Source: an uncultured bacterium (lineage in GTDB: Bacteria > Cyanobacteriota > Vampirovibrionia > Gastranaerophilales > Gastranaerophilaceae). From it: DNA of 50,623 bases. Shown one piece after another: positions 42,437-50,486 of the stretch (positions are counted from its first letter, which is position 1; each line of letters starts with the position of its first letter). Where the stretch lies: assembly GCA_900549855.1 (NCBI GenBank), contig URPS01000015.1, positions 1-50,623 of the forward strand, written 5' to 3'. The translations under genes and the position numbers were made by a program. The notes below the pieces were generated by a model. That model did not search any database and was not told the origin of the DNA. It saw only the letters and a list, made by a program, of their open reading frames with translations.

Positions 42437-42828
42437 TATACTAAATAATCTAATATTGCTCCGCCGATTTCTTCGTTCGGATCAAAACCGCAATCTTTCG
42501 GTGGATTAATTGCATTTTGTATAAGCATTGCCCATAATGGACCAAAAGCATCCGGAATTCTAGTCTTTCTATATATACCTGCCAAGTATGTTTGAATATT
42601 AGGCGATTTTGTTTGATTATATTTTGATAAAGCGGGATATAGCTTATCAATCCCTTGTTCGCCTTCATCCAATTTTAGATTGAGAATATACATATCTTCC
42701 AAAACTTCATCTTCTGTCTTAGCTTGTTCAAGTGACAACCTAATTTCATCTAAGCTTTTTGTCTTAGAAGTTATCATTGGATTAAATACACAGTAATTTC
42801 TATATTGATTTGGATACGATACACTCAT
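42436..42828 (-). CDS. Unknown protein, 130 aa
   Basis: Not a known family. The protein is soluble and helical in the middle (SLDEIRLSLEQAKTEDEVLEDMYIL), with a Pro/Asp-rich C-terminus (INPPKDCGFDPNEEIGGAILDYLV). No signal peptide. It lies 8 bp after pilD on the same strand but has its own leaderless-type promoter overlapping the pilD stop codon. Confidence 0.75.
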   Translation of the reverse strand: MSVSYPNQYRNYCVFNPMITSKTKSLDEIRLSLEQAKTEDEVLEDMYILNLKLDEGEQGIDKLYPALSKYNQTKSPNIQTYLAGIYRKTRIPDAFGPLWAMLIQNAINPPKDCGFDPNEEIGGAILDYLV

Positions 42829-42840
42829 AATCTAATTATA
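42826..42840 (-). promoter_or_regulatory. Leaderless-type promoter of the 130-aa gene
   Basis: Minus-strand TATAAT (plus 42835-42840) ends 6 nt before the ATG at 42828, at the very end of the pilD coding sequence. Confidence 0.6.
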
Positions 42841-43738
42841 TACAAAAGAATAAAAAGTATAAAGCTCCTGCTGTTAAAGCCGGAACATAAGGCAAATAGT
42901 TTCTATTCTCAGTCTGTCCTAATCCTTTTAAAATTGATATTACAAGGCATAAACCGATAATAAATAGCGCCGCAAAAGAATAATAATTTTGCCAAAGAGT
43001 TTGATATGCTAAAATTGCAACAAAAAACAAAATACCCGATATGCAAGTAAATTTGCTATCTTGCTTATATTGGTTATAGAAAAATACAGGTAAGATAAAT
43101 ATCATAGATGCTATCAAACTAAATATGAGAACAAGTAATACGCTTTTACCAAAAATTGCACCCAAAGCGGCTGCGACGTACGTATCAGCTTCACCCATAG
43201 CTCTTGTTTTTGCAAACAAATATCCGCTGCGTGCAACAAGCTCCAAGATAAGGGCTGATACAACAAGTCCGATTACGGAATACATTGCACCAATTTTTCC
43301 ACCGACAAGAAAATTATATACTATTCCACTTATTCCCATTATAATAGCCAAATTGCAATCAACGAGTTTTTCTTTTATATCAGTCCCAGTCATTATAATA
43401 AGGCAAGAAATCCAGAATAGTGCAAATATCGTAGTTACGCTTATGCCAAATTTTACAAAGGTTACACCAAATAGCAACATTGTAAGTAATTCTACAATTG
43501 GATATTGAACACTTATTTTTTCTTTACAGAAATAACATTTTCCACGTAATAAAATATATGATAATACCGGAATATTATGCCAAAACAAAAGTTTATTACC
43601 ACATTTCGGACATTTTGAAGGTGGAAAAACTATGCTTTCGTTAGATAATGTGCGCAAAATTACGACATTAAAAAAACTTCCCAAACAAAGCCCAATAACA
43701 CAAATCCAAAATAGCAAATAGTGATAAGTGTCAATCAT
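42836..43738 (-). CDS. pilD: Prepilin peptidase / N-methyltransferase (A24 family)
   Basis: The 300-aa inner-membrane aspartyl protease cleaves and N-methylates type IV prepilins and pseudopilins. The N-terminal methylase domain has the two zinc CxxC pairs (C43/C46 and C68/C71). The catalytic aspartates are Asp120 in MTGTDIKEKLVD and Asp185 in AMGEADTYVAA, in place of the more common GMGD form. There are about eight membrane segments. It overlaps the SigF-like gene by 8 bp, so the two are cotranscribed. With comEC nearby, a type IV pilus/competence system is plausible. Confidence 0.95.
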   Translation of the reverse strand: MIDTYHYLLFWICVIGLCLGSFFNVVILRTLSNESIVFPPSKCPKCGNKLLFWHNIPVLSYILLRGKCYFCKEKISVQYPIVELLTMLLFGVTFVKFGISVTTIFALFWISCLIIMTGTDIKEKLVDCNLAIIMGISGIVYNFLVGGKIGAMYSVIGLVVSALILELVARSGYLFAKTRAMGEADTYVAAALGAIFGKSVLLVLIFSLIASMIFILPVFFYNQYKQDSKFTCISGILFFVAILAYQTLWQNYYSFAALFIIGLCLVISILKGLGQTENRNYLPYVPALTAGALYFLFFCI

Positions 43739-44573
43739 TGGAATCCATATCCTTGTTTTCTCTGCCGGCAGGAATTACATCCGTTTTGTCTGCAATCATA
43801 TGATATAAAAGGCTAAATGCTTTTTTCATTCTTCTTGATATTTGCATTTGTGTATAATTCAATTTTTGCGCAATTTCTTTTTGGGACATATCTTCATAAT
43901 AATACATCTTAACAAGCTTTTTGCTTTCTGGCGGAAGTTTTTCTATTACATCTTTTAGAATAATTTTCATGTCTTCTAAATCACGAGTTTCTTTATAGTC
44001 ACTGCCTGTAATAACCTCTTCATAACCCAAATTATCATCACTGGAATTATACATATCATCCAAAGATATAATTGATTTTCTTCTATCTGCTTGCATAACA
44101 TCATTTATTACACTAGATGATACATTTAGAGCTTCAGCAACATCATCATTTGTTAATTCATTCAATTCATCCAGAGTCAATGTTTTTGTGAAATTATTAA
44201 TACGGATTGATAACTCTTGAATGTGTCTTGGAACCCTTATCGTGTTCAATTTATCACGCAAATAATGTTTAATCTCTCCGATAATTAAATAGCCGGCATA
44301 GATTTTAAAATTATCATTTACGTCATTTGAATAACTGTCAATAGCCTTCAATAAGCCAATTGAACCTGCTTGAACCAAATCCTCAATAGGGTCGTAAGAA
44401 CGTCTTGCAATCGTTCTCGCAATTTTTCTAATAATAGGCAGCATGCGAGAAACAATAAGCGTTTTAGCCTTAGCTTTTTTATACTTATTATCAGTAGTCT
44501 TATAATCTTTAAGCCACTCGCTTACTAGCTCATAAGTGTTTTCACTATTATTTTTTGCCTGCTCCGTCATCAT
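43731..44573 (-). CDS. RNA polymerase sigma factor, group 3 (SigB/SigF/FliA-like)
   Basis: The 280-aa factor has regions 2, 3 and 4 and no region 1: MLPIIRKIARTIARR, DPIEDLVQAGSIGLLKAI, YLIIGEIKHYLRDK with RVPRHIQEL (the SigB/F-type version of region 2.4-3.0), and a region 4 helix-turn-helix (MSQKEIAQKLNYTQMQISRRM). The closest types are cyanobacterial SigF and Bacillus SigB. I start it at 44573 (MMTEQAKN), where a -10 lies 6 nt upstream; the longer reading from 44594 uses a TTG inside that promoter. It overlaps pilD by 8 bp. Confidence 0.92.
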   Translation of the reverse strand: MMTEQAKNNSENTYELVSEWLKDYKTTDNKYKKAKAKTLIVSRMLPIIRKIARTIARRSYDPIEDLVQAGSIGLLKAIDSYSNDVNDNFKIYAGYLIIGEIKHYLRDKLNTIRVPRHIQELSIRINNFTKTLTLDELNELTNDDVAEALNVSSSVINDVMQADRRKSIISLDDMYNSSDDNLGYEEVITGSDYKETRDLEDMKIILKDVIEKLPPESKKLVKMYYYEDMSQKEIAQKLNYTQMQISRRMKKAFSLLYHMIADKTDVIPAGRENKDMDSND

Positions 44574-44588
44574 AAAAGTATAATAACA
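44571..44588 (-). promoter_or_regulatory. Leaderless-type promoter of the SigF-like gene
   Basis: Minus-strand TGTTATTAT (hexamer at plus 44580-44585) ends 6 nt before the ATG at 44573, just after the mlaE-type stop codon. Confidence 0.68.
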
Positions 44589-44609
44589 CGACAAAATTTC
44601 ATTATCAAT

Positions 44610-45341
44610 TTATAGATAGAAAACTAGGTTGATTATAAAATCTGCAAGAAGCATATAAACCGTTGACAGTACAGCCGCCTTAGTTGTAGATTCTCCGACA
44701 TCCTTTGCGCCTCCATGCGTTTCATAGCCCTGTGTTGCACAAACTAAAGCTATTAAAACTCCAAAAATAAATGCTTTTAATAAGCTTATATAAATATCCT
44801 TCGTACTTAACCAAAGCCAAACTGAAGTTATATATCTTGCAGGATGAAGATGAATAGTTGCATTTGATATAATCAAACCACCGGTAATACCTACCAATTC
44901 TGCAATGATTACAACCATTGGTACAGTAATAGCCGCAGCCAAAATTCTTGGTGCAAAATAATAACCGACTGGATCAACTTTTAAAGTTTTTATAGCATCG
45001 ACTTGAGAAGTTACCTGCATATTAGCAATTTCAGCAGATATAGCAGTACCCGCTCTAGCTCCAATTGCCAGTGCTACAAACCCCGGAGCAATTTCTCTTA
45101 TCATAACAACTGCAATAGAACCTCCGACATAAGCTTCTGCTCCGGACATCAAAAACTGTTTAGAAACTTGAATTGCAATTACAGCTGCTGATACAAATGT
45201 TATTACAAGAGATATCATAAGTGAATCATAGCTGATAGCAGCTGCTTGAGAAAATATATGACACAATCTGGAACGACCTGACACAAGATACAGGATACTT
45301 CTATATAAATTCTCCATACATTTTCCGAAAAAATTAATCAT
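44610..45341 (-). CDS. MlaE-family ABC lipid transporter permease (DUF140)
   Basis: The 243-aa inner-membrane permease belongs to the MlaE/YrbE/TGD1 family that moves phospholipids between the inner and outer membranes. Signature parts are AVVMIREIAPGFVALAIGARAGTA (residues split here across about 75-100), VSQVDAIKTLKVDPVGYYF and the C-terminal GYETHGGAKDVGESTTKA. The start at the ATG 45341 (MINFFGK) is preceded by GAGG; a TTG four codons earlier lies in the ribosome binding site. Its ATPase and MlaD partner are not adjacent. The ABC ATPase at 5311 is not of the MlaF type. Confidence 0.94.
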   Translation of the reverse strand: MINFFGKCMENLYRSILYLVSGRSRLCHIFSQAAAISYDSLMISLVITFVSAAVIAIQVSKQFLMSGAEAYVGGSIAVVMIREIAPGFVALAIGARAGTAISAEIANMQVTSQVDAIKTLKVDPVGYYFAPRILAAAITVPMVVIIAELVGITGGLIISNATIHLHPARYITSVWLWLSTKDIYISLLKAFIFGVLIALVCATQGYETHGGAKDVGESTTKAAVLSTVYMLLADFIINLVFYL

Positions 45342-45394
45342 GACATTCCTCAAATTTATGACAACAAGCGAAACATACCCTACGGGAAATTACC

Positions 45395-45440
45395 CATCCC
45401 AACCTTCCCTAAAAAGGGAAGGAGCTCGCTTACCCCTTAC
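45395..45440. repeat. Short hairpin repeat fragment
   Basis: CCTTCCCT-AAAA-AGGGAAGG is a palindrome followed by AGCTCGCTTAC, which also occurs near 24810 (AGCTCGCTTACGCTCG). It is a small remnant of the dispersed repeat family. Confidence 0.5.
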
Positions 45441-45567
45441 ATTGCTATTTGCATGTTCAATTATACTACACAAATTTTCATTCTGTTTATCTTTACATTT
45501 TGTAAAAAATAAGCAATTTTATCCTTATTAATGTTTTTATATAAGTATAGTGTGGAGGCGCAGTAGT

Positions 45568-46242
45568 ATGTTTGAAGTCAACAATGGCGTAGCAAAAATT
45601 AATGGTACAAAAGGTAAATATGACAACAAGGTTTCAGACCCTTCTGTTAAGTATGGAAGAAACGCTGTAGAGAATTATTATACCTATGTAGAACAGCCGC
45701 TTGTTGCTGATAAAATGACAACAGCACCGATTTTAGATTTTGGCTTAAATCCGGATGCAGCTGAAAAAAATGTTGATAAACTTGATAAGTTTTTGAAAGA
45801 GAATGATGAATACTTGAGTGCTCTTCCACCATTGAAGTATGAATATCGCTACATGCCACAAATGCAAAAGGGACAAGTTGATACAAAAGCTGTCTTGGGT
45901 GCTGCTTACGAAGAAATGGGCAAAACTAAAGAATTAGCTGTTGATGAACTTGACTATCGTTTTGCACCTGATAATAATTTTACGTCTAAAGCTTTAGACT
46001 TAAATAATGATGGAAAAGTAGATATTGCGGAATACGGTTCGAGTATTTTAGCAGCCGATATGTTAAGCAAGTCTGATACTCCGGATGCTAAAAATATTGA
46101 TGGTACAATCAACAAACGTGGATTTGATGCAGTTTTGGCTTACACTCAAAAGAGCAAGGCAGAAGCAGCCGCAAAATTGTATTCAAACATCTATAATACG
46201 TATAATTTAGGCGAAGCCAAACAAAACTTTAAAGCCGAATAA
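45568..46242 (+). CDS. EF-hand-containing protein of unknown function
   Basis: The 224-aa protein has one clear calcium-binding EF-hand loop, DLNNDGKVDIAE (about residues 148-159), with the D-x-N-D-G-x-I/V-x-x-x-E pattern. The rest is helical and rich in Lys, Asp, Ala and Tyr, without a signal peptide or membrane segment. I use the ATG at 45568, since GGAGG at 45553-45557 precedes it; the GTG at 45550 would overlap that site. Single EF-hand proteins of this kind may bind calcium for structure or signalling. Function unknown. Confidence 0.82.
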   Translation: MFEVNNGVAKINGTKGKYDNKVSDPSVKYGRNAVENYYTYVEQPLVADKMTTAPILDFGLNPDAAEKNVDKLDKFLKENDEYLSALPPLKYEYRYMPQMQKGQVDTKAVLGAAYEEMGKTKELAVDELDYRFAPDNNFTSKALDLNNDGKVDIAEYGSSILAADMLSKSDTPDAKNIDGTINKRGFDAVLAYTQKSKAEAAAKLYSNIYNTYNLGEAKQNFKAE

Positions 46243-46272
46243 CAAAAACTATTTTCGTTATGTACCTGCTAC

Positions 46273-48639
46273 TTACTTAATATCAATAACACTGACTCCA
46301 TCGCCACCCTCCGTGTCTTCTCCAACACGATATTTAGCGACATAAGGTGATGTTGAAATAAAATCTCTAACGGCAGCTTTCAAAGCACCTGTTCCGTGTC
46401 CATGGATAATATAAACCGGTGAAAGGTTCGCAAGACTTGCTTTATCTAAATACGCTTCCAATTCGTCCAGCGCTTCTTCTACTCGTTCGCCACGCAAATC
46501 CAATGTATTTGAAATATCATATTTTTTGACAGAAAAAGATGATGTCTTTTTCATTGCTCCCAATGGCAAATTAACCTTTTTTGCCAATTGCGGATTATAA
46601 ACTGCCAGTTTATTTTTCTTAACTTTGGTTTTAATCATTCCCATTTGAATGAACAAAACTCCATTTTTATCCGGCATGGAAAGAATTGTTACTTGTTGGT
46701 TCAAATCCTTAATCATAACCTTGTCATTAACTTGAACTTTCGTCCAATCCAATTCCAAATATTGTTCTTTTTCTTCTAAAGAATGCAAATCTGAGCGGAA
46801 ATTTTGCTCCAATTGCGCTAATCTTGCATAAGAACGTCGAGCAATATTTTCGGATTTTTCACGCCTTAGTTCTGTTAAAATTTCTTTAATTTCACCTTTT
46901 GCAGTTTCAAGCTGACCTTCAAAACGATCCTTTATAATCTTTAGCGACTTTTTCTTTTCTTTTTTATGTTCGCTAAGCTCTTTTTCATAACGGTGTTTCA
47001 ATTCATCCGCTTGAGCATTCTTTGTTTCTGCTTCTTTCAAGTTAACATCCAAACGCTGTTGTGTATCCTGCAATCTTTCTACCACAAGACTTGATGTATC
47101 ACGTTGAGTAATCAAAAGTTCTTTAGCTTTCCAAATCAAATCTTCGGACATACCAAGATTTGAGGCAATAGCAATTGCATTACTTAGTCCCGGAATGCCG
47201 ATAATCAATTTATAAGTAGGTGATAAAGACTCTACATCAAACTCAACGCTCGCATTTTTAAAGTACGGATCTGTATATTCTAAAGTTTTCAACTCTCCAT
47301 AATGCGTAGTAATAATAGATTGAGTTTGTTTAGTGGTTAAGTCTTTTAGAATAATTTCCGCTAACACTGCTCCCTCTTGCGGATCCGTTCCGGCACAAAG
47401 TTCATCAATTAAGACGAATGTATTGCTGTCAGCAATTTCTAAAATATCTATTACATTTGTCATATGAGATGAGAATGTTGATAAGTTTTGCAAAATGCTC
47501 TGTTCGTCACCAATATCTGCCAAAACTTTTTCAAACGGATAAATATGAGCTTCTGCACAAGGCAAAAACATTCCTGATTTCATCATTAAAATGAAAAGTC
47601 CGACAGTTTTAAGCGCAACTGTTTTACCACCTGTGTTTGAACCGGTTATAATAACCGACTTATAATCTTTTCCGATTTCGAAATCATTTTCAACGATGTT
47701 TTCAACATTACCAATTAAAAGCGGGTGACGCATTAAATCAATTTTTATATACTTATCGTCACTAACAGATGGTTCTACTGCTTGAATTTTTACTGCATAA
47801 CGAGCTTTGGCAAAATGGAAATCAATTTGAGCCAGCAATTTTTCTGTATTAATTAAATCATCTATTTGTTCTTTAACTTCGTTGCTTAAAGAAGTTAAAA
47901 TCCTTATAATTTCTGCATAAATTTCAGATTTAACCTCTCTAACCTTGTTGTTTATTGGAACAATTTGAGCAGGTTCAACATAAAAAGTCTTGTTTGTAGC
48001 CGAAACATCATGTACAATTCCGCCAACTTTGTTTTTAGAAGATGCTTTTACTTGGAAAACAATTCTGTCATCTCTTAACGTATAAATATTTTCTTGCAAA
48101 TGCTTTTGAAATTCAGCAGAATTCATTAATTCTTGAACTTTTTGCTTTAGATTTGCTTCTGTATCACGCAAAGAAGAATAAAGCCCTTTTAATTCCGCTG
48201 TAGCATTTTGTTTTACTGTATAATTATCATCAAAAGTATCCAAAATTCGTTCTTCAAAATCTTTGTTAGAATAAAGATTTTCAGTGAGCTTAAGCATAGC
48301 AGAATCAAACGCAAGATTTTCTTTCAAAAAATTTCTTACTATTCTTGATGTTCGCATAGCTTTTGCTATATCAACAAGTTCTTCTTCTACAAAATATTCA
48401 TTTTGTTCTTTTAATTTTTTGAAATTCGGAATTTTTTCTACAGGAATATCCATTGCCATATCAAGAACATCTTTGGCTTCTCTTGTCATAACAAGTTGTT
48501 CTTTTATGTCTTCAACTCTGACAAAAGGAGTTAATTCCAAACAAAGCTTTTTTGATTGTTCGGTTTTTGCATAATTTGCTAAGACTGCTAATATTTTGTC
48601 GTATTCTAACGCTTTTTGTGATTTTTGGATAATACTCAT
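46273..48639 (-). CDS. mutS2: MutS2 endonuclease / ribosome-collision factor
   Basis: The 788-aa protein has the MutS-like lever and ATPase core (Walker A in SVIITGSNTGGKTVALK, Walker B in VLIDELCAGTDPQEGA, then ITTHYGELK), a long coiled coil (about residues 500-620), a KOW-like stretch, and the C-terminal Smr domain with LDLRGERVEEAL and IHGHGTGALK. MutS2 suppresses homologous recombination in some species and splits collided ribosomes in Bacillus. Start chosen at the ATG 48639 (MSIIQKSQKALEYDKIL); an upstream in-frame start adds 19 unconserved residues and would lie beyond a TATAAT 9 nt before this ATG. Confidence 0.96.
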   Translation of the reverse strand: MSIIQKSQKALEYDKILAVLANYAKTEQSKKLCLELTPFVRVEDIKEQLVMTREAKDVLDMAMDIPVEKIPNFKKLKEQNEYFVEEELVDIAKAMRTSRIVRNFLKENLAFDSAMLKLTENLYSNKDFEERILDTFDDNYTVKQNATAELKGLYSSLRDTEANLKQKVQELMNSAEFQKHLQENIYTLRDDRIVFQVKASSKNKVGGIVHDVSATNKTFYVEPAQIVPINNKVREVKSEIYAEIIRILTSLSNEVKEQIDDLINTEKLLAQIDFHFAKARYAVKIQAVEPSVSDDKYIKIDLMRHPLLIGNVENIVENDFEIGKDYKSVIITGSNTGGKTVALKTVGLFILMMKSGMFLPCAEAHIYPFEKVLADIGDEQSILQNLSTFSSHMTNVIDILEIADSNTFVLIDELCAGTDPQEGAVLAEIILKDLTTKQTQSIITTHYGELKTLEYTDPYFKNASVEFDVESLSPTYKLIIGIPGLSNAIAIASNLGMSEDLIWKAKELLITQRDTSSLVVERLQDTQQRLDVNLKEAETKNAQADELKHRYEKELSEHKKEKKKSLKIIKDRFEGQLETAKGEIKEILTELRREKSENIARRSYARLAQLEQNFRSDLHSLEEKEQYLELDWTKVQVNDKVMIKDLNQQVTILSMPDKNGVLFIQMGMIKTKVKKNKLAVYNPQLAKKVNLPLGAMKKTSSFSVKKYDISNTLDLRGERVEEALDELEAYLDKASLANLSPVYIIHGHGTGALKAAVRDFISTSPYVAKYRVGEDTEGGDGVSVIDIK

Positions 48640-48654
48640 GATAACAAAATTATA
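48637..48654 (-). promoter_or_regulatory. -10 element of mutS2
   Basis: Minus-strand TATAAT (plus 48649-48654) ends 9 nt before the chosen ATG at 48639, leaving a leader of a few bases at most. Confidence 0.55.
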
Positions 48655-48735
48655 ATGAGAACAAAGTCTGGACGCAATATATACAAAGTATCGCATGATA
48701 TCTGTTGGGGTAGAAAACCCAATAGACTTTGCTAC

Positions 48736-48818
48736 GTCATTACGAGGAGCGTTTGTGACGAAGTAATTCAGTAATTAGAGATTGTCACGAAAATCACAGA
48801 TTTTTCGCAATAACTGCG
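48736..48818. repeat. Dispersed repeat of the TCATTGCGAGC type, second copy
   Basis: GTCATTACGAGGAGCG, then GACGAAGTAATTCAGTA, GATTGTCACGAAAA and TTTCGCAATAACTGCG are in the same order as in the copy at 16708-16907. The ends are inverted relative to each other. Non-coding. Confidence 0.65.
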
Positions 48819-48891
48819 CTCTTGCAGCAAGGTCAAGTATTGCCTGACCTATTTATCTATGATTATAATTATTTAATTTTAATATTGTTTA

Positions 48892-48909
48892 TGTTATAAA
48901 GGAAATATG
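48892..48909 (+). promoter_or_regulatory. Leaderless-type promoter of ylxR, extended -10
   Basis: TGTTATAAA (hexamer 48895-48900) ends 6 nt before the ATG at 48907. An AAAGGA sequence overlaps it and could also serve as a ribosome binding site if transcription started further upstream. Confidence 0.55.
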
Positions 48910-49164
48910 AACAAACAAAGAAAATGCGTTGGATGTGGAGAATTTAAGCCAAGAGAAAATCTTATTAGGGTTATGAAAAATGAGAATGGCGGAGAAATAG
49001 TTATAAATCCAAATTCTAAAACATTTGGCAGATCAGCATATCTTTGTTATAATCAAAGATGTATTGAATTAGCATTAAAAAAATCAAAATTGAATAAAGC
49101 GTTAAAAACAAACGCAACTCTTGAGAAAGCGTCATTTTTAGAATTGCTTAATCAAGAAAATTAA
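48907..49164 (+). CDS. ylxR: YlxR-family RNA-binding protein (DUF448)
   Basis: The 85-aa protein has the family pattern RKCVGCGEFKPRENLIRV, then GRSAYLCYNQRCIELALKK. YlxR binds RNA and has been linked to RNase P regulation (RnpM). It commonly sits between nusA and infB; infB does follow 16 bp later, but nusA and rimP are not upstream, where mutS2 lies in the opposite direction. Confidence 0.94.
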   Translation: MNKQRKCVGCGEFKPRENLIRVMKNENGGEIVINPNSKTFGRSAYLCYNQRCIELALKKSKLNKALKTNATLEKASFLELLNQEN

Positions 49165-49180
49165 TCGAAAGGACTATTGA

Positions 49181-50203
49181 ATGGACAGTATAAGAGTTAG
49201 TGAATTAGCAAAAGAACTTGGTATGACAAGTAAAGAAGTCATAGAAAAGTTTGGAGAAATAGATATTATGGTCAAGTCGCACTCTAATACTGTAAATCCT
49301 ACGCAAATTAAAAAGCTAAAAGAGCATTTAGGAATTGCTCCGAAAAAAAGTAATACAAAGCCAAAAGCTTTTGTTGTGAAAAAAGCAAAGCCAGCTCCGG
49401 TAGAAGACGCATCAAAAGATGCAACAGTTTCTAAAAATGAAAAACCGGCAGTTTCAAGAATTGAGAAAGTTGAGCGTATTGAAAGAGTTCAAAGAGTTCC
49501 AAAAATTGAAAAAGTAGAAAGAATCGAAAGAGTTGAAAAACCGGCTGCGCAAGAAAAAAAACCTGCGATAGAGAAGGTTGAAAAGAAAGTTGAAAAACCA
49601 GCTGTAAGAATAGAGCGTACAAGAATTGAGTATCCTAAAAATCAATCAAGAATTGAAATTGTAAGACGAGCTCCTCAAAAACCTGCAAAGCCTGCGGATG
49701 ACAAAAATAGAAGACCGGCAGGTAAAGGACCTCAAGAAAAGAAATTAGTAGAAAGAAGAATTATTCCTCAAGAAATTTACGAAGGAAAAAGTAATCCTGC
49801 TGGCAAAAGAAAAGTTGATACAGGAAAGAAAAAAGATAAAGATTTTAATTCTAAAAAAGAAGATCAAGAAATGATTTCTTTGGAAAAAGCTGCTGCACAA
49901 AAACACAAAAAGAAATCACACAAAGAAACAGAACAAGCAGAAGTTAAGCAAATTGTTGTAAATCAGCCGATGACAATTAGTGAATTGGCTGATAAAATTC
50001 ATAAAACACCTGCAGAAATTGTTAAATTTCTTATGTTCCAAGGTATTATGGCAACAGTTAACCAACTTATTGATGTAGATACTATTAAGAAGGTTTGTGC
50101 AGAATATGAATTGGAAGTTTTAGAAGAAGATATTGAAGCTTTCATGGAAGAAGAACTTGAAAAAGCCCGCGCAGAACTCCATCGGTTAGAGCAGGAAAAA
50201 TAA
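49181..50203 (+). pseudogene. infB: Translation initiation factor IF-2, N-terminal part only
   Basis: The reading frame gives 340 aa and stops before the GTPase domain, whereas bacterial IF-2 is usually above 700 aa. Present are the first IF2_N domain (MDSIRVSELAKELGMTSKEV, residues 1-50), a long charged linker with repeats of IEKVERIERV, and the second IF2_N domain (about 263-313, MTISELADKIHKTPAEIVKF). From residue 329 (base 50165) the codons become GC-rich (GCC CGC, CTC, CGG), unlike the AGA/GAA/AAA usage before, so the last dozen residues are probably not native. The G1-G5 motifs, including VTIMGHVDHGKT-type sequence, are absent. infB is essential, so an intact copy or the rest of the gene must lie elsewhere, or the contig is chimeric here. 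A ribosome binding site AAAGGA precedes the ATG. Confidence 0.88.
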
Positions 50204-50222
50204 AATTCTTTTGTCATTACGA

Positions 50223-50256
50223 GCAGGCTGCAGTTTAAAGCTGCGGCCTGCTTTCT
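50223..50256 (+). terminator. Terminator-like hairpin in the foreign segment
   Basis: GCAGGCTGCAG at 50223-50233 pairs with CTGCGGCCTGC at 50241-50251 (one G-T) around TTTAAAG, followed by TTTCTATTC. It directly follows the 12-codon tail fused to infB, as if that tail were the 3' end of a gene in the foreign DNA. Confidence 0.65.
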
Positions 50257-50370
50257 ATTCTCGGCAAGCTGGCGCTTGGGCAAAAAGTCTTTTACTCAAG
50301 CGCGATTTTACCGGATCGGAGGCCGTTTCTTTGTTGCTTATATTTCGAGGTTTTGATAGCTATTCAACCT

Positions 50371-50456
50371 GAAATGTGAGATAATCAAGGTGGCAAAATG
50401 CCGTGTACTTTGAAAAGTGAATACATGGAAAGGTGTATCTGAACCTCTCACATTTC
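50371..50456. repeat. 11-bp inverted repeat before the recombinase gene
   Basis: GAAATGTGAGA at 50371-50381 is the exact reverse complement of TCTCACATTTC at 50446-50456, with 64 bp between. Together with the location just upstream of the recombinase it could be a recombinase- or regulator-binding site. Confidence 0.55.
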
Positions 50457-50486
50457 TAAATCGTTAATTGAGAGGAAGGATACATT

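Noticed and set aside
46690..46715. GGTTCAAATCC resembling a tRNA T-arm
   Set aside because: It lies in the mutS2 coding sequence and no cloverleaf forms.
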